The notes under the pieces: model-generated
Databases searched by the model: none
What the model was told of the DNA's origin: nothing
Seen by the model: the letters and a program-made list of their open reading frames with translations, nothing else
Source: an uncultured Gammaproteobacteria bacterium
GTDB taxonomy: Bacteria > Pseudomonadota > Gammaproteobacteria > Pseudomonadales > Ketobacteraceae
Length of the DNA stretch: 40,602 nucleotides
NCBI GenBank assembly: GCA_913063125.1
Contig: CAJXZM010000043.1
Coordinates: 1 to 40,602 of the forward strand
Direction: 5' to 3'
Shown: one piece after another, positions 10,144-18,406 of the stretch
Position numbering within the stretch: the first letter of the stretch is position 1
How the letters are laid out: each line of letters starts with the position of its first letter
Program-made: the position numbers and the translations under genes

Positions 10144-10981
10144 TAATATTTCCAATGGTTTTAGCGCAATAGAACCACGGATACAAAGAGTTAACTGAGG
10201 GAGCGTTGGGGCAGGGGCGTCTAGTTTTATGCGTCAACAGCCCTTTTTGGTGGGCCTCAGCTATCAAATAGTAGACGGCGAGTGTTACCTTGCCTTGTTT
10301 GAGTGTTACTTCTGGCAATCCGTCGTTTGCAGGTATGCGTGAGGAGTGTCAGTAAATCTCGTGCTCTTTTAGGTTTCTCTTAAAGCAGGCTTTACTCAGT
10401 TACGGGAACCATAAGGGCAATTATCTGCAATTGCTTTGCGTTCTTGGTTTTGCCGTACTGAATCTTTGTCCGCTTAGTAAGAGAATCCCAACCTTGTTGG
10501 TCAGAAGGTTATCAGCAAGTATGGCTTTTGCACGTCAGTGTAGGTGCAATGTAAAATACGCATAGGTATAAACCGCTGCAATATTACTTAAGTGTACTTG
10601 TTGAACGTTTTGTGACGCTAACAATAGTTGTTATCAATTTGTATGGTATCTATTGTTCTGTTTATTAATTAACACACGAAGTTGCGTGTTAATAGAGTAT
10701 TGTTTGTGTGCGTAACATATGAGGCTTGTGTTTACCCAGTAGGCCTTTAATCACATTGGCCTTTTTCATTCATCATATGTCGCATGCCTTGCGTTTCATC
10801 AGTGATAGAGTGGTCAATGGTTCGTTAGTTAATAATACTTCAGGTACTTGTCGATTTTGCGTGCGCGATGTCCTTCGAACCATTCAATCGTTGACTTATC
10901 ATATCTATTTAATCAAGGCAAAAGAAATATAGCAGGAAAATATAAGTACATCAAATAGATAGAACACGTTATTATTCTATA
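10144..10981. promoter_or_regulatory. Long divergent rne-rluC intergenic region with probable rne leader
   Basis: No convincing gene lies in these 838 bases. The rne/rluC divergence is conserved in gammaproteobacteria, and enteric rne mRNA has a long structured leader used for autoregulation; a similar leader probably occupies part of this region, but I could not match its hairpins. Visible elements: a hairpin with arms GCAATT/AATTGC at 10417-10434; a hairpin CCAAC-CTT-GTTGG at 10488-10500; and an inverted repeat ATTAACAC (10668-10675) / GTGTTAAT (10686-10693). A weak leftward promoter is possible around 10547-10580 (TTGCAG, 17 bases, TATTTT on the minus strand). The rluC start at 10982 lacks an obvious ribosome binding site. 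Confidence 0.5.
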
Positions 10982-11938
10982 ATGACTGAATTAGTAGCAA
11001 AAAAAGTACAACTAGTCACGGTGACTGACGATCAAGATGGTCAGCGCCTTGATAATTTTCTTAAGACACGCCTAAAGGGTGTGCCGAAATCCATGTTATA
11101 CCGGATCATTCGTAAGGGGGAGGTGCGTATCAATAAGAAACGCGCTAAACCTGATACACGAGTGCAAACGGATGATATTGTTAGGATTCCTCCTGTTCGT
11201 ATGGCGGAGAAGGGTGAGGCTGAACCCCTTGTCGGTAGCCGGATTCAGAATTTAATAAACGATAGAATACTTTTTGAAGATGATGGTCTTATTGTACTGA
11301 ACAAACCTAGTGGTATTGCTGTCCATGGTGGGAGCGGGTTAAGTTTTGGTGTTATCGAAGCGATGCGCCAAATGCGACCAGAATCAACTTTTCTTGAGTT
11401 GGTTCATCGGCTTGATAGAGAGACGTCAGGCTGCCTAATGATTGCCAAGAAGCGTTCTGTGTTAAAGCGCTTACATGCATACTTGCGTGATGGTGGAATG
11501 GATAAAACGTATCAGGCGTTAGTTGTTGGTCGATGGAAGGGCAAACAGCACAGGGTGGACTCCCCATTACAAAAGTTTCATTTGGCTTCTGGCGAGCGGG
11601 TGGTCAAAGTATCTCGAGAAGGTAAAGCTTCATTGACTAACTTTAGGTTGCTTGAGCATTTGCAAGGCGCTACTTTTGTTGAGGCCAAGCCTGTTACTGG
11701 TAGAACACATCAAATACGTGTTCATGCTCAATTCTCTGGTCACCCTATAGCGGGTGATGAGAAATATACATCAAGAGAGCAAAGTGAGCCTTTTAAAGTC
11801 TTGGGTTTGAAGCGGCTGTTTTTGCATGCCGCTAAAATTGAGATTCCCGGTGTTGATGGCGAAAAGTCGATGGTAATTGAGGCGCCTCTTGATGATGATT
11901 TAGTATCACTTTTGGTGAAACTGCGCCGCACAAGCTAG
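10982..11938 (+). CDS. rluC: 23S rRNA pseudouridine synthase RluC
   Basis: The 318-residue enzyme converts uridines 955, 2504 and 2580 (E. coli numbers) of 23S rRNA to pseudouridine. An N-terminal S4 RNA-binding domain (about 20-80) is followed by the RluA-family catalytic domain with HRLDRETSG at 142-150 and catalytic Asp145. GRTHQIRVH and the GDEKY-like segment near the C-terminus are also family marks. Divergence from rne and the fit to RluC length support RluC over RluD, which lies elsewhere in other genomes. A HAD phosphatase follows 26 bases later, as in Pseudomonas. Confidence 0.94.
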   Translation: MTELVAKKVQLVTVTDDQDGQRLDNFLKTRLKGVPKSMLYRIIRKGEVRINKKRAKPDTRVQTDDIVRIPPVRMAEKGEAEPLVGSRIQNLINDRILFEDDGLIVLNKPSGIAVHGGSGLSFGVIEAMRQMRPESTFLELVHRLDRETSGCLMIAKKRSVLKRLHAYLRDGGMDKTYQALVVGRWKGKQHRVDSPLQKFHLASGERVVKVSREGKASLTNFRLLEHLQGATFVEAKPVTGRTHQIRVHAQFSGHPIAGDEKYTSREQSEPFKVLGLKRLFLHAAKIEIPGVDGEKSMVIEAPLDDDLVSLLVKLRRTS

Positions 11939-11964
11939 TACAGATAAAGAAATATGGTAAAGCT

Positions 11965-12642
11965 ATGTTAAAAAATAGAGCGAAAGAATATGAGTTAATT
12001 ATTTTTGACTGGGATGGTACGTTGATGGATTCCCTCGCAAAAATTGTTAGCAGTATGCAAAAAGCAGGTGGAGATGCAGGGCTTCCTATATTGGATGCTA
12101 CAGCTGTGCATGAAATTATAGGGCTGGAGCTGGGGATCGCTATCTCGCAGTTATATCCAGAGATTGCTAATAAAGATCTAGAGTTTGTTAAAAAGCGCTA
12201 TTCACATCATTATGTTGAACTGGATCAGCAGCCAAGTTTGTTTTATCCGGGGATTGAAGCTATGTTGCATCAGTTGGCTGCTACAGATAAGACACTAAGT
12301 ATTGCTACAGGTAAAAGTCGTAAGGGTTTGGACCGTGTATTAAGTGCGGTGGATCTGCATGGTATGTTTGACGGAACCCGGTGTGCGGATGAAACGGATT
12401 CTAAGCCACACCCGGCAATGGTAAATGAATTGCTTGCTTTACATGGCATTGGGCCTGATAAGGCAGTTGTCGTAGGAGATACAGAATACGACATGGAAAT
12501 GGCAAGAAGGGCAGGTGTTGATCGGGTGGGTGTTTCTTGGGGTGCACATGATGCAGGTCGTTTGCATTCATATGACTTGACTGGGTGTGTAAATACTTCG
12601 GCTGAATTGGCTGATATTTTGTTAGGCAATGCAGTCAGGTGA
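11965..12642 (+). CDS. HAD-IA family hydrolase (phosphoglycolate phosphatase-like)
   Basis: The 225-residue cytosolic protein has all the HAD motifs: IFDWDGTLMDS (nucleophile Asp15, acid/base Asp17), the Thr of SIATGKS as motif II, Lys in SKPHPAMV as motif III, and VVGDTEYDMEMARRAG as motif IV. A helical cap between motifs I and II places it in subfamily IA, close to Gph-type phosphatases. The natural substrate cannot be read from sequence. It follows rluC by 26 bases on the same strand, and the same pair occurs in Pseudomonas before sppA. Confidence 0.9.
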   Translation: MLKNRAKEYELIIFDWDGTLMDSLAKIVSSMQKAGGDAGLPILDATAVHEIIGLELGIAISQLYPEIANKDLEFVKKRYSHHYVELDQQPSLFYPGIEAMLHQLAATDKTLSIATGKSRKGLDRVLSAVDLHGMFDGTRCADETDSKPHPAMVNELLALHGIGPDKAVVVGDTEYDMEMARRAGVDRVGVSWGAHDAGRLHSYDLTGCVNTSAELADILLGNAVR

Positions 12643-12731
12643 ATTGAGTTAAGTGATTTGGTTGGGTAGTTGGTTGTTTCATCAAGTAAAATACACGTAC
12701 ATTAGAATGCTAAGAATAATAAGGGTAAGTA

Positions 12732-13820
12732 ATGGAAGATAACGAAAATAATGACTCTCAATCGCAAGAGGTATCCACTCATGATTCTAATGGTGGCTCT
12801 CGTGATAAGAAAGGTCGAGATCACCGTGGAGGTGGTAATAACCGTAGTGGCGGTCGTGGTGGTAATCGAGGGAATCCTCGTCGTAATGGGCCTAGTAAAG
12901 AGTGGAAGTTAGTTGAACAGTTGGCATTGCAGTCGCTAGAGGAGCAAAAAAAGGCACGTCGCTGGAGTGTGTTCTTTAAATTAGCCATGTTTGCATACGT
13001 AGTGTTTATTTTTATTGCCCTGAATCCATCTACAGCGGGTGATAGCGCGTCGTCATCAAAGTCACATACTGCAATAGTGGATGTTAGTGGGGTCATTATG
13101 GCGGGGCGAGAGGCTTCTGCTGATACCATTGTTGGTGGGTTGCGCGATGCGTTTGAGGCTAAGCATTCAAAAGCAGTGATGTTACGAGTTAACAGTCCTG
13201 GCGGTAGTCCTGTGCAATCTAATATGGTGTATAACGAAATTATGCGCTTAAAAGAGAAATATCCTGATAAGAAGGTTTATGCGGTTATTACTGATGTAGG
13301 TGCATCGGGGGCTTATTTTATCGCTGCAGCAGCTGATGAAATTTATGCGGACCCAGCAAGTATCGTTGGTTCTATCGGTGTTATTAGTGATGGTTTTGGC
13401 TTTACTGAGGTGATGGAAAAAGTAGGTGTTGAGCGTCGTGTTTATTCATCCGGCGAAAACAAAGCGATGCTGGATCCATTTTCCCCATTAAACGATGCGC
13501 AGAGCGCCCACTTTGGAAGTTTACTTAATAATGTCCATGAACAATTTATTGCGGCAGTTAAACGGGGTCGGGGTGATAGGTTGAAAGAAATTGACACTAT
13601 ATTCAGTGGGTTGATGTGGTCTGGGGAGCAGGCTTTACCTCTCGGTTTGATAGATGGTATCGGTAGCCCGGGGACTGTGGCGAGAGATATTATCAAAGAA
13701 GAAGAAATTGTTGATTACAGTAAGCGACCGAATGCATTGCAATCTTTAGTTGACCGGTTAGGTGTTAAGGTCGGGGCAACTATTGCAGAAAGCTTTGGTT
13801 CACACCTTGTTTTGAAATAA
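12732..13820 (+). CDS. sppA: S49 family signal peptide peptidase
   Basis: The 362-residue membrane protease cleaves leftover signal peptides in the inner membrane. A membrane segment spans about 78-98 and the S49 domain follows. The catalytic Ser192 is in DVGASGAY and the general base Lys244 in GENKAML; the spacing is that of the short, single-domain SppA/SohB class. The first 55 residues are unusual: a Gly/Arg/Asn-rich tract of the RGG type (about 21-53), which Pseudomonas homologues lack as far as I recall. GGGTAAG lies just before the ATG. It is the last gene before a strong terminator. Confidence 0.92.
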   Translation: MEDNENNDSQSQEVSTHDSNGGSRDKKGRDHRGGGNNRSGGRGGNRGNPRRNGPSKEWKLVEQLALQSLEEQKKARRWSVFFKLAMFAYVVFIFIALNPSTAGDSASSSKSHTAIVDVSGVIMAGREASADTIVGGLRDAFEAKHSKAVMLRVNSPGGSPVQSNMVYNEIMRLKEKYPDKKVYAVITDVGASGAYFIAAAADEIYADPASIVGSIGVISDGFGFTEVMEKVGVERRVYSSGENKAMLDPFSPLNDAQSAHFGSLLNNVHEQFIAAVKRGRGDRLKEIDTIFSGLMWSGEQALPLGLIDGIGSPGTVARDIIKEEEIVDYSKRPNALQSLVDRLGVKVGATIAESFGSHLVLK

Positions 13821-13841
13821 ACAGAATACTCTATTGTATTG

Positions 13842-13901
13842 GCAGACATAAAAAAGGGGGATGTTATTATTAAGAATATCATCCCCCTTTTTTATGTCTG
13901 C
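13842..13901. terminator. Long bidirectional terminator between sppA and tetR
   Basis: The arms 13842-13863 and 13880-13901 are 22-base perfect inverse complements; the inner 16 bases continue the pairing with few mismatches. The GGGGGATG/CATCCCCC stem is bordered by A6 and T6 runs and then eight further paired bases (GCAGACAT/ATGTCTGC). It serves the convergent sppA (plus) and tetR (minus). Confidence 0.93.
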
Positions 13902-13951
13902 TGTTATATCTTTTATAATTACGCTGATTGTAAAAAAGGTCTCTTGGCTGG

Positions 13952-14617
13952 TTAATTGAGTAATCGGGCCAATAAATCAATCAAACGTGTTTTGCTTTTG
14001 TCTAGATTGATGGTTTTAGTGTTTTCTTCGTTGGGCGGCTGAGTGTCTGCCCAGCTAAGCTCGGTAAGCAACATGCCATGCACAATAACAATGAAATCTT
14101 CACCGCTGACGGCTTTTCTTGTTGTTTCGTTGTTCATACGAGCAAGCAGTTGGTCTGTGCGGCGGCTAAGGTCTCGTAATTCTTGAGAGATTGAGTGGCT
14201 ATTGTTTGGGCTATATCGCCGATTTTGAGGGTCATAACCAATAGGTACAGATAAATCTCGCAAAATCAAGCGGAAGTAGGCGGGTTTGCTGGCAAGTATC
14301 TCCAATAGCTCCAGAGCACCTCTGTGAAGTGTTTCTTTGGCTGTTTCCCCTGTTTTTCCGTGATACAGCTGGCTATATGTTCTGTTGATGCGAGCAGCCA
14401 TTGCGGTCAGAATGTCTTCTCTACCGCTAAAGTGGGCGTATACGGATGGAAGTTTGATGCCGATCCTGTCGGCAACATCCTGAAGCTTTAAATGCTCAAT
14501 GCCGTGGATGGCTGCAAGCTTTTCTGCTTCGTCAATGATACGTTCTTTTGTATTCCTGCGTTTTGGCTGCGGTTGCGGCTGTGGCGTAGGTTGAGCTATA
14601 GAAGGTTCATCAGACAT
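13952..14617 (-). CDS. TetR/AcrR family transcriptional regulator
   Basis: From the ATG at 14617 the protein has 221 residues. After a Gln/Pro-rich start comes a TetR DNA-binding domain (about 20-68): KERIIDEAEKLAA, then the helix-turn-helix LQDVADRIGIKLPSVYAHFSGREDIL. The C-terminal ligand domain is not identifiable, so the effector is unknown. The frame is open to 14725, but the upstream codons do not look like a family N-terminus and MSDEP is a natural start; neither start has a strong ribosome binding site. It lies 120 bases downstream of maf on the same strand, and is an insertion relative to the sppA-maf neighbourhood in Pseudomonas. Confidence 0.85.
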   Translation of the reverse strand: MSDEPSIAQPTPQPQPQPKRRNTKERIIDEAEKLAAIHGIEHLKLQDVADRIGIKLPSVYAHFSGREDILTAMAARINRTYSQLYHGKTGETAKETLHRGALELLEILASKPAYFRLILRDLSVPIGYDPQNRRYSPNNSHSISQELRDLSRRTDQLLARMNNETTRKAVSGEDFIVIVHGMLLTELSWADTQPPNEENTKTINLDKSKTRLIDLLARLLN

Positions 14618-14737
14618 GAATGCTGCCCCGAAAACAAGTGTAAGTGGCGTTTGATTGAGTGCATGGGCACCGTTAATCAAACCTAATAAACTAAGTGTAG
14701 ACGGGGTCGGCGATTTAGTGAGCAAATTGTTAGTTTT

Positions 14738-15316
14738 TTACGGTATATCTATGTGCTTTTTATTCAACATTTCAATTAAGCGAATTAATGGTAATCCAAT
14801 CAATGTGTTGGGATCATCGCCTTCTAGGCGGTTAAATAACGCAATGCCGAGCCCTTCAGATTTAAAGCTACCTGCACAATTTAGTGGGGATTCTTTATCT
14901 ATATAATTTTCAATGGTTTGCGAGGAAAGGTGGCGAAAATGAACAAAATAAGGTTCAACAATGAGTTGGTAAGTTTTTTCTTGTGCGTCATATAGGCAGA
15001 GGCTTGTATAGAACGTGACAGTGTTTCCACTGCTCTCACTGAGTTGCAGAATTGCATTTTCACGATTGCCAGGTTTGCCGTTTATTTTTCCATTAAGCAC
15101 TGATACCTGGTCGCTGGAAATAATGAGGGATGTTGGGTGAGCTAGGGCAACAGCCTCGGCTTTTTTAAGGGCCAATCGTTTTACTAGCTCTTGGGGTGTT
15201 TCGTCAGTTAGCGGGGTCTCATCAATATCCGGAGAGCAGGTGTCAAAGGGTAAAGTGAGCTTTTCGAGTATTGCGCTTCTAAAGGGGGAGCTTGACCCTA
15301 ATACAAGGTGGCGCAT
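14738..15316 (-). CDS. Maf family nucleoside triphosphate pyrophosphatase (YceF type)
   Basis: The 192-residue protein belongs to the Maf pyrophosphatases, which hydrolyse modified or non-canonical nucleotides; the YceF subgroup prefers 7-methyl-GTP. The N-terminus LVLGSSSPFRSAILEKL, the DETPLTDETPQELVKRLALKKA segment and ISSDQVSVLNG are Maf signatures. The start is set by AGGAG eight bases before the ATG at 15316; a frame seven codons longer exists but has no such support. It is divergent from yceD, rpmF and plsX, the normal context of YceF. Confidence 0.93.
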   Translation of the reverse strand: MRHLVLGSSSPFRSAILEKLTLPFDTCSPDIDETPLTDETPQELVKRLALKKAEAVALAHPTSLIISSDQVSVLNGKINGKPGNRENAILQLSESSGNTVTFYTSLCLYDAQEKTYQLIVEPYFVHFRHLSSQTIENYIDKESPLNCAGSFKSEGLGIALFNRLEGDDPNTLIGLPLIRLIEMLNKKHIDIP

Positions 15317-15431
15317 TAAATTTCTCCTGTTTTTCACGAGCGAGGTGAGGATTTTACCGAACTCAGCATTACTGTGCCAATCATCTTTAGCTAATTATCT
15401 TTAAAAACAGATGGTTAATTTACGAAACATT

Positions 15432-15460
15432 TTGACAGATGACTCGGATCTCCCTATGAT
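15432..15460 (+). promoter_or_regulatory. Sigma-70 promoter of the yceD-rpmF-plsX-fab cluster
   Basis: A perfect TTGACA (15432-15437), a 17-base spacer and TATGAT (15455-15460) form a near-consensus promoter. The expected transcription start is 15466-15468, only two to four bases before the yceD ATG. Confidence 0.85.
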
Positions 15461-15469
15461 TACGCGCTT

Positions 15470-15994
15470 ATGCTGACTAGCACTCTCCCAGGACTCATAA
15501 AGCCAATAAAACTTGCAAGGCAAGGGCTTATTCTAAAGGGTATTATTCCTTTGGAACAAATGAAACGCCTTACGGCAGACGCATTTGCGAGCGATGGTGT
15601 AGTTGAGGTGGACGCTGCATTTAGAAGGGATGGTGAAGGCTATGCCCTACTGGAAGGCAGGGTTGAAACCTGCGTGCAGTTGCAATGTCAGCGATGTTTG
15701 CAGGCCACAGGTGTATCGCTTGAGATTGAGTTGAACCTGGCGTTTGTAACAAAAGAATCTCGCTTAGAGCAGGTGCCAAGTATTTATGAGGCCATTCTGT
15801 TAGACAGCGAAGAAGTATCTTTAGTTGAGCTGCTTGAAGATGAATTAATTCTAATGCTTCCTATCATGGCTTACCATGACAGTTGTGAAGCGTATCAGTA
15901 TCGTACTGTTGAAGAATTAAAAGTAGAGGAAGAGGGTGATTTAAAGCCCGAAAACCCTTTCGATGTATTGAAGCAGCTTAAACGCGATAAATAG
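15470..15994 (+). CDS. yceD: 23S rRNA accumulation protein YceD (DUF177)
   Basis: The 174-residue cytosolic protein is of the DUF177/YceD family, linked in E. coli to 23S rRNA levels. The LQCQRCLQ motif and the later HDSC, which give a Cys set, and the acidic C-terminus are typical. The gene pair yceD-rpmF is conserved across bacteria. The N-terminus (MLTSTLPGLIKPIKLA) aligns well with family starts, so the ATG at 15470 is probably right, although no ribosome binding site is present and the promoter sits almost on top of it. Confidence 0.92.
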   Translation: MLTSTLPGLIKPIKLARQGLILKGIIPLEQMKRLTADAFASDGVVEVDAAFRRDGEGYALLEGRVETCVQLQCQRCLQATGVSLEIELNLAFVTKESRLEQVPSIYEAILLDSEEVSLVELLEDELILMLPIMAYHDSCEAYQYRTVEELKVEEEGDLKPENPFDVLKQLKRDK

Positions 15995-16071
15995 ATTTTT
16001 TTAAAGGCATGTTGCTTTTAATAGAGTTCTTGTATTTTCAGATTGATAGATAGAAATTGGAGTAATCAACA

Positions 16072-16254
16072 ATGGCAGTTCAGAAAAGTAAAAAATCTCG
16101 TTCACGTCGTGGCATGCGTCGTTCTCATGATGCATTAGGTTCAGCGACTCTGTCTGAAGATCAAACAACGGGTGAGGTCCACCGTCGTCACAACGTGACT
16201 GCTGACGGTTTTTATCGTGGTCGTCAGGTGATTGTGACTAAACAGAGCGACTAA
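16072..16254 (+). CDS. rpmF: 50S ribosomal protein bL32
   Basis: The 60-residue basic protein starts [20 protein letters not shown] and contains HRRHNV and the GxYRGRQVI C-terminus of bL32. It has no zinc-binding cysteines, so it is the Cys-minus form common in gammaproteobacteria. TTGGAGTAA precedes the ATG. It lies between yceD and plsX, its usual position. Confidence 0.98.
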   Translation: MAVQKSKKSRSRRGMRRSHDALGSATLSEDQTTGEVHRRHNVTADGFYRGRQVIVTKQSD

Positions 16255-16273
16255 GCAGGACGATTAAAACGTC

Positions 16274-17299
16274 TTGAAAGACCAAATAACCATTGCAGTT
16301 GATGCGATGGGTGGGGACCTAGGTCTTCACGCAACAATACCCGCAGTGGTAACGTTATTAAAAACGTCACCATCATTGCGGGTAATTGTCGTGGGTGATA
16401 GAAACAAAATTGAAGATAAACTACAATCTTTATCTGATTCGCCATCAGATATTTTCGCCTATCAGCAAAGCAATCGCTTAGAGATTCAACATGCCAGCGA
16501 AGTGATTGGCATGGATGAGTCCCCGTCGATTGCGTTGCGTACAAAAAAAGACTCGTCTTTGAGGGTTGCTATCCAATTAGTTAAGAATGCACAGGCTGAT
16601 GGTTGTGTGAGTGCAGGAAATACAGGGGCATTAATGGCCATCTCTCGGTTTGTACTTAAAACCTGTGAGACAATTGATCGGCCAGCCATTATCTCTGCAT
16701 TGCCCACAGCAAAAGGGCAGGCTTATATGCTTGATTTGGGGGCTAATGTTGACTGCCATTCTGAGCAATTGTATCAGTTTGCCCTGATGGGGGATGTGTT
16801 GGTAAGGGAGTTAACTGGGGTTGAGAGGCCGCGAATAGCATTACTTAATGTTGGTGAAGAAGAGATAAAGGGTAATGACCAGGTAAAGCAAGCCAATGAA
16901 TTGTTGCAATCCGATCCTTCATTAAATTATGTAGGATATGTCGAAGGTAGTGATATTTTAAGTGGAAAAGCAGATGTTATTGTCTGCGATGGATTTGTGG
17001 GTAATGTCGCACTGAAGTCAATAGAGGGTGTGGCTACTCTAATTGTGCGCATGTTCTCTGATGCTTTTAAGCGTAACTGGTATACAAAGCTTGTTGGTAA
17101 GTTGGTTGAGCCTATATTGAGACGTCTGTTTCAGCGGTTGGACCCAGCAGCGCATAATGGGGCTAGCCTGGTTGGCCTTAGGGGTGTTGTAGTTAAAAGT
17201 CATGGTAATGCGAGCGCGGATGAGTTTGTTAGTGCCATAGAGCTTGCTGTATCGGAAGTTCAAAAAGATATACCTTCATTGATTGAAAAAACCTTGTAA
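16274..17299 (+). CDS. plsX: Phosphate acyltransferase PlsX
   Basis: PlsX makes acyl-phosphate from acyl-ACP and feeds PlsY in phospholipid synthesis. The 341-residue protein has the N-terminal ITIAVDAMGGDLG, DGCVSAGNTGALMA, and the VCDGFVGNVALKSIEG segment of the family. The start is TTG at 16274; there is no ATG ahead of the conserved AVDAMGGD, so TTG (or an even less usual codon) must be used. An AGGA lies about 13 bases upstream. It overlaps no gene and is followed by fabD; a FabH gene that sits here in E. coli is absent. Confidence 0.95.
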   Translation: MKDQITIAVDAMGGDLGLHATIPAVVTLLKTSPSLRVIVVGDRNKIEDKLQSLSDSPSDIFAYQQSNRLEIQHASEVIGMDESPSIALRTKKDSSLRVAIQLVKNAQADGCVSAGNTGALMAISRFVLKTCETIDRPAIISALPTAKGQAYMLDLGANVDCHSEQLYQFALMGDVLVRELTGVERPRIALLNVGEEEIKGNDQVKQANELLQSDPSLNYVGYVEGSDILSGKADVIVCDGFVGNVALKSIEGVATLIVRMFSDAFKRNWYTKLVGKLVEPILRRLFQRLDPAAHNGASLVGLRGVVVKSHGNASADEFVSAIELAVSEVQKDIPSLIEKTL

Positions 17300-17354
17300 T
17301 GTACTCAGGCTAGGGGGTTGTTATTAAGGTGAAATAATACGTTACTTTTCTAAA

Positions 17355-17383
17355 TTGGACTCCCGATGTCAGCGGAGTATTAT
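17355..17383 (+). promoter_or_regulatory. Possible promoter ahead of fabD
   Basis: TTGGAC (17355-17360), 17 bases, and TATTAT (17378-17383) lie in the 136-base plsX-fabD gap. The -10 matches five of six consensus bases and the -35 only three, so this is tentative. Confidence 0.35.
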
Positions 17384-17435
17384 CTGGATCCATTAATTAG
17401 TCGCCATTGTCAGTATCAAATTAATAGGCAAGTAG

Positions 17436-18380
17436 ATGAAAGAAAATCTAGCATTCGTATTTCCAGGTCAGGGTTCTCAGTCGGTTGGTATGTTGAGTGA
17501 GATATCCAAGCAACACACTATCGTAAAAGAAACATTTGACGAGGCCTCTGAGGTTTTCGGTCGAGATATGTGGAAACTGGCTTGCGAAGGTCCAGAGGGC
17601 GATCTTAGTAAAACGGAAATCACACAACCTATTATGTTGATTGCCGGTGTTGCGGCATGGAGAGCGTGGCAGAAAGCCTCGGATGTTCGCCCTGCGCTCA
17701 TGGCGGGGCATAGTTTAGGTGAATACACCGCATATGTATGTTCTGAGGCGATTAGCTTGGCCGCAGGTGTGTCTTTAGTGAAAGCTCGCGGTGAATTGAT
17801 GCGAGATGCATGCCCTGCTGGCACCGGAAAAATGGCCGCCATCATAGGCTTAGATGATCAAGCCATCATTACGGCATGCCAAGAAGCAGAGCAGGGTGAA
17901 GTGGTTCAGGCTGTTAACTTTAATGCACCGGGGCAGGTGGTCATCGCAGGTCATTCGGCTGCAATTGATCGAGCTATTGAATTTGCAAAAGCGGCGGGTG
18001 CGAAAAAAGCGATGCCACTTTCGATAAGTGTACCTTGTCATAGCGCATTGATGAAACCCGCGAGCGAATCACTAGCAGATGCCCTGAGGGCAACTAATTT
18101 TAGTCAACCGAAAGTGCCTGTTATTAATAATGTTGACGCAAAAGTCGAGTTAAATCCTGACAGTATTCGAGAAAAATTGATTTCGCAGCTATACAGCCCC
18201 GTTTTATGGGTGGATAGCGTGAACCTGATGGTTGATAGTGGAATTGAGCTTGCGATTGAATGTGGGCCTGGCAAGGTGCTATCGGGAATGAATAAGCGTA
18301 TCCATCGCAAATTGGGTGTTGTAAGTTTGCAGGATCCTGTTTTGTTTGATAAAGCTCTGGGCTTGGTTGCGGGTTCATAG
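17436..18380 (+). CDS. fabD: Malonyl-CoA:ACP transacylase
   Basis: FabD loads malonyl groups onto acyl carrier protein for fatty acid synthesis. The 314-residue protein has FVFPGQGSQ (7-15), the nucleophile Ser93 in GHSLGEY, and the catalytic His in SVPCHSALM (about 202). Length is standard. fabG follows by 26 bases with a good AGGAG site; the order plsX-fabD-fabG-acpP-fabF is the Pseudomonas one. Confidence 0.97.
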   Translation: MKENLAFVFPGQGSQSVGMLSEISKQHTIVKETFDEASEVFGRDMWKLACEGPEGDLSKTEITQPIMLIAGVAAWRAWQKASDVRPALMAGHSLGEYTAYVCSEAISLAAGVSLVKARGELMRDACPAGTGKMAAIIGLDDQAIITACQEAEQGEVVQAVNFNAPGQVVIAGHSAAIDRAIEFAKAAGAKKAMPLSISVPCHSALMKPASESLADALRATNFSQPKVPVINNVDAKVELNPDSIREKLISQLYSPVLWVDSVNLMVDSGIELAIECGPGKVLSGMNKRIHRKLGVVSLQDPVLFDKALGLVAGS

Positions 18381-18406
18381 CAAGGAATCTTTAATAGGAG
18401 AAGGTA

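Noticed and set aside
10726..10932. A 68-codon plus-strand frame in the rne-rluC gap
   Set aside because: Starts with TTG, its GAGG is too close to the start, and the product has no recognisable composition or family.
16251..16544. Minus-strand frames within plsX, fabD and fabF
   Set aside because: Overlap firmly identified genes and show no family features.
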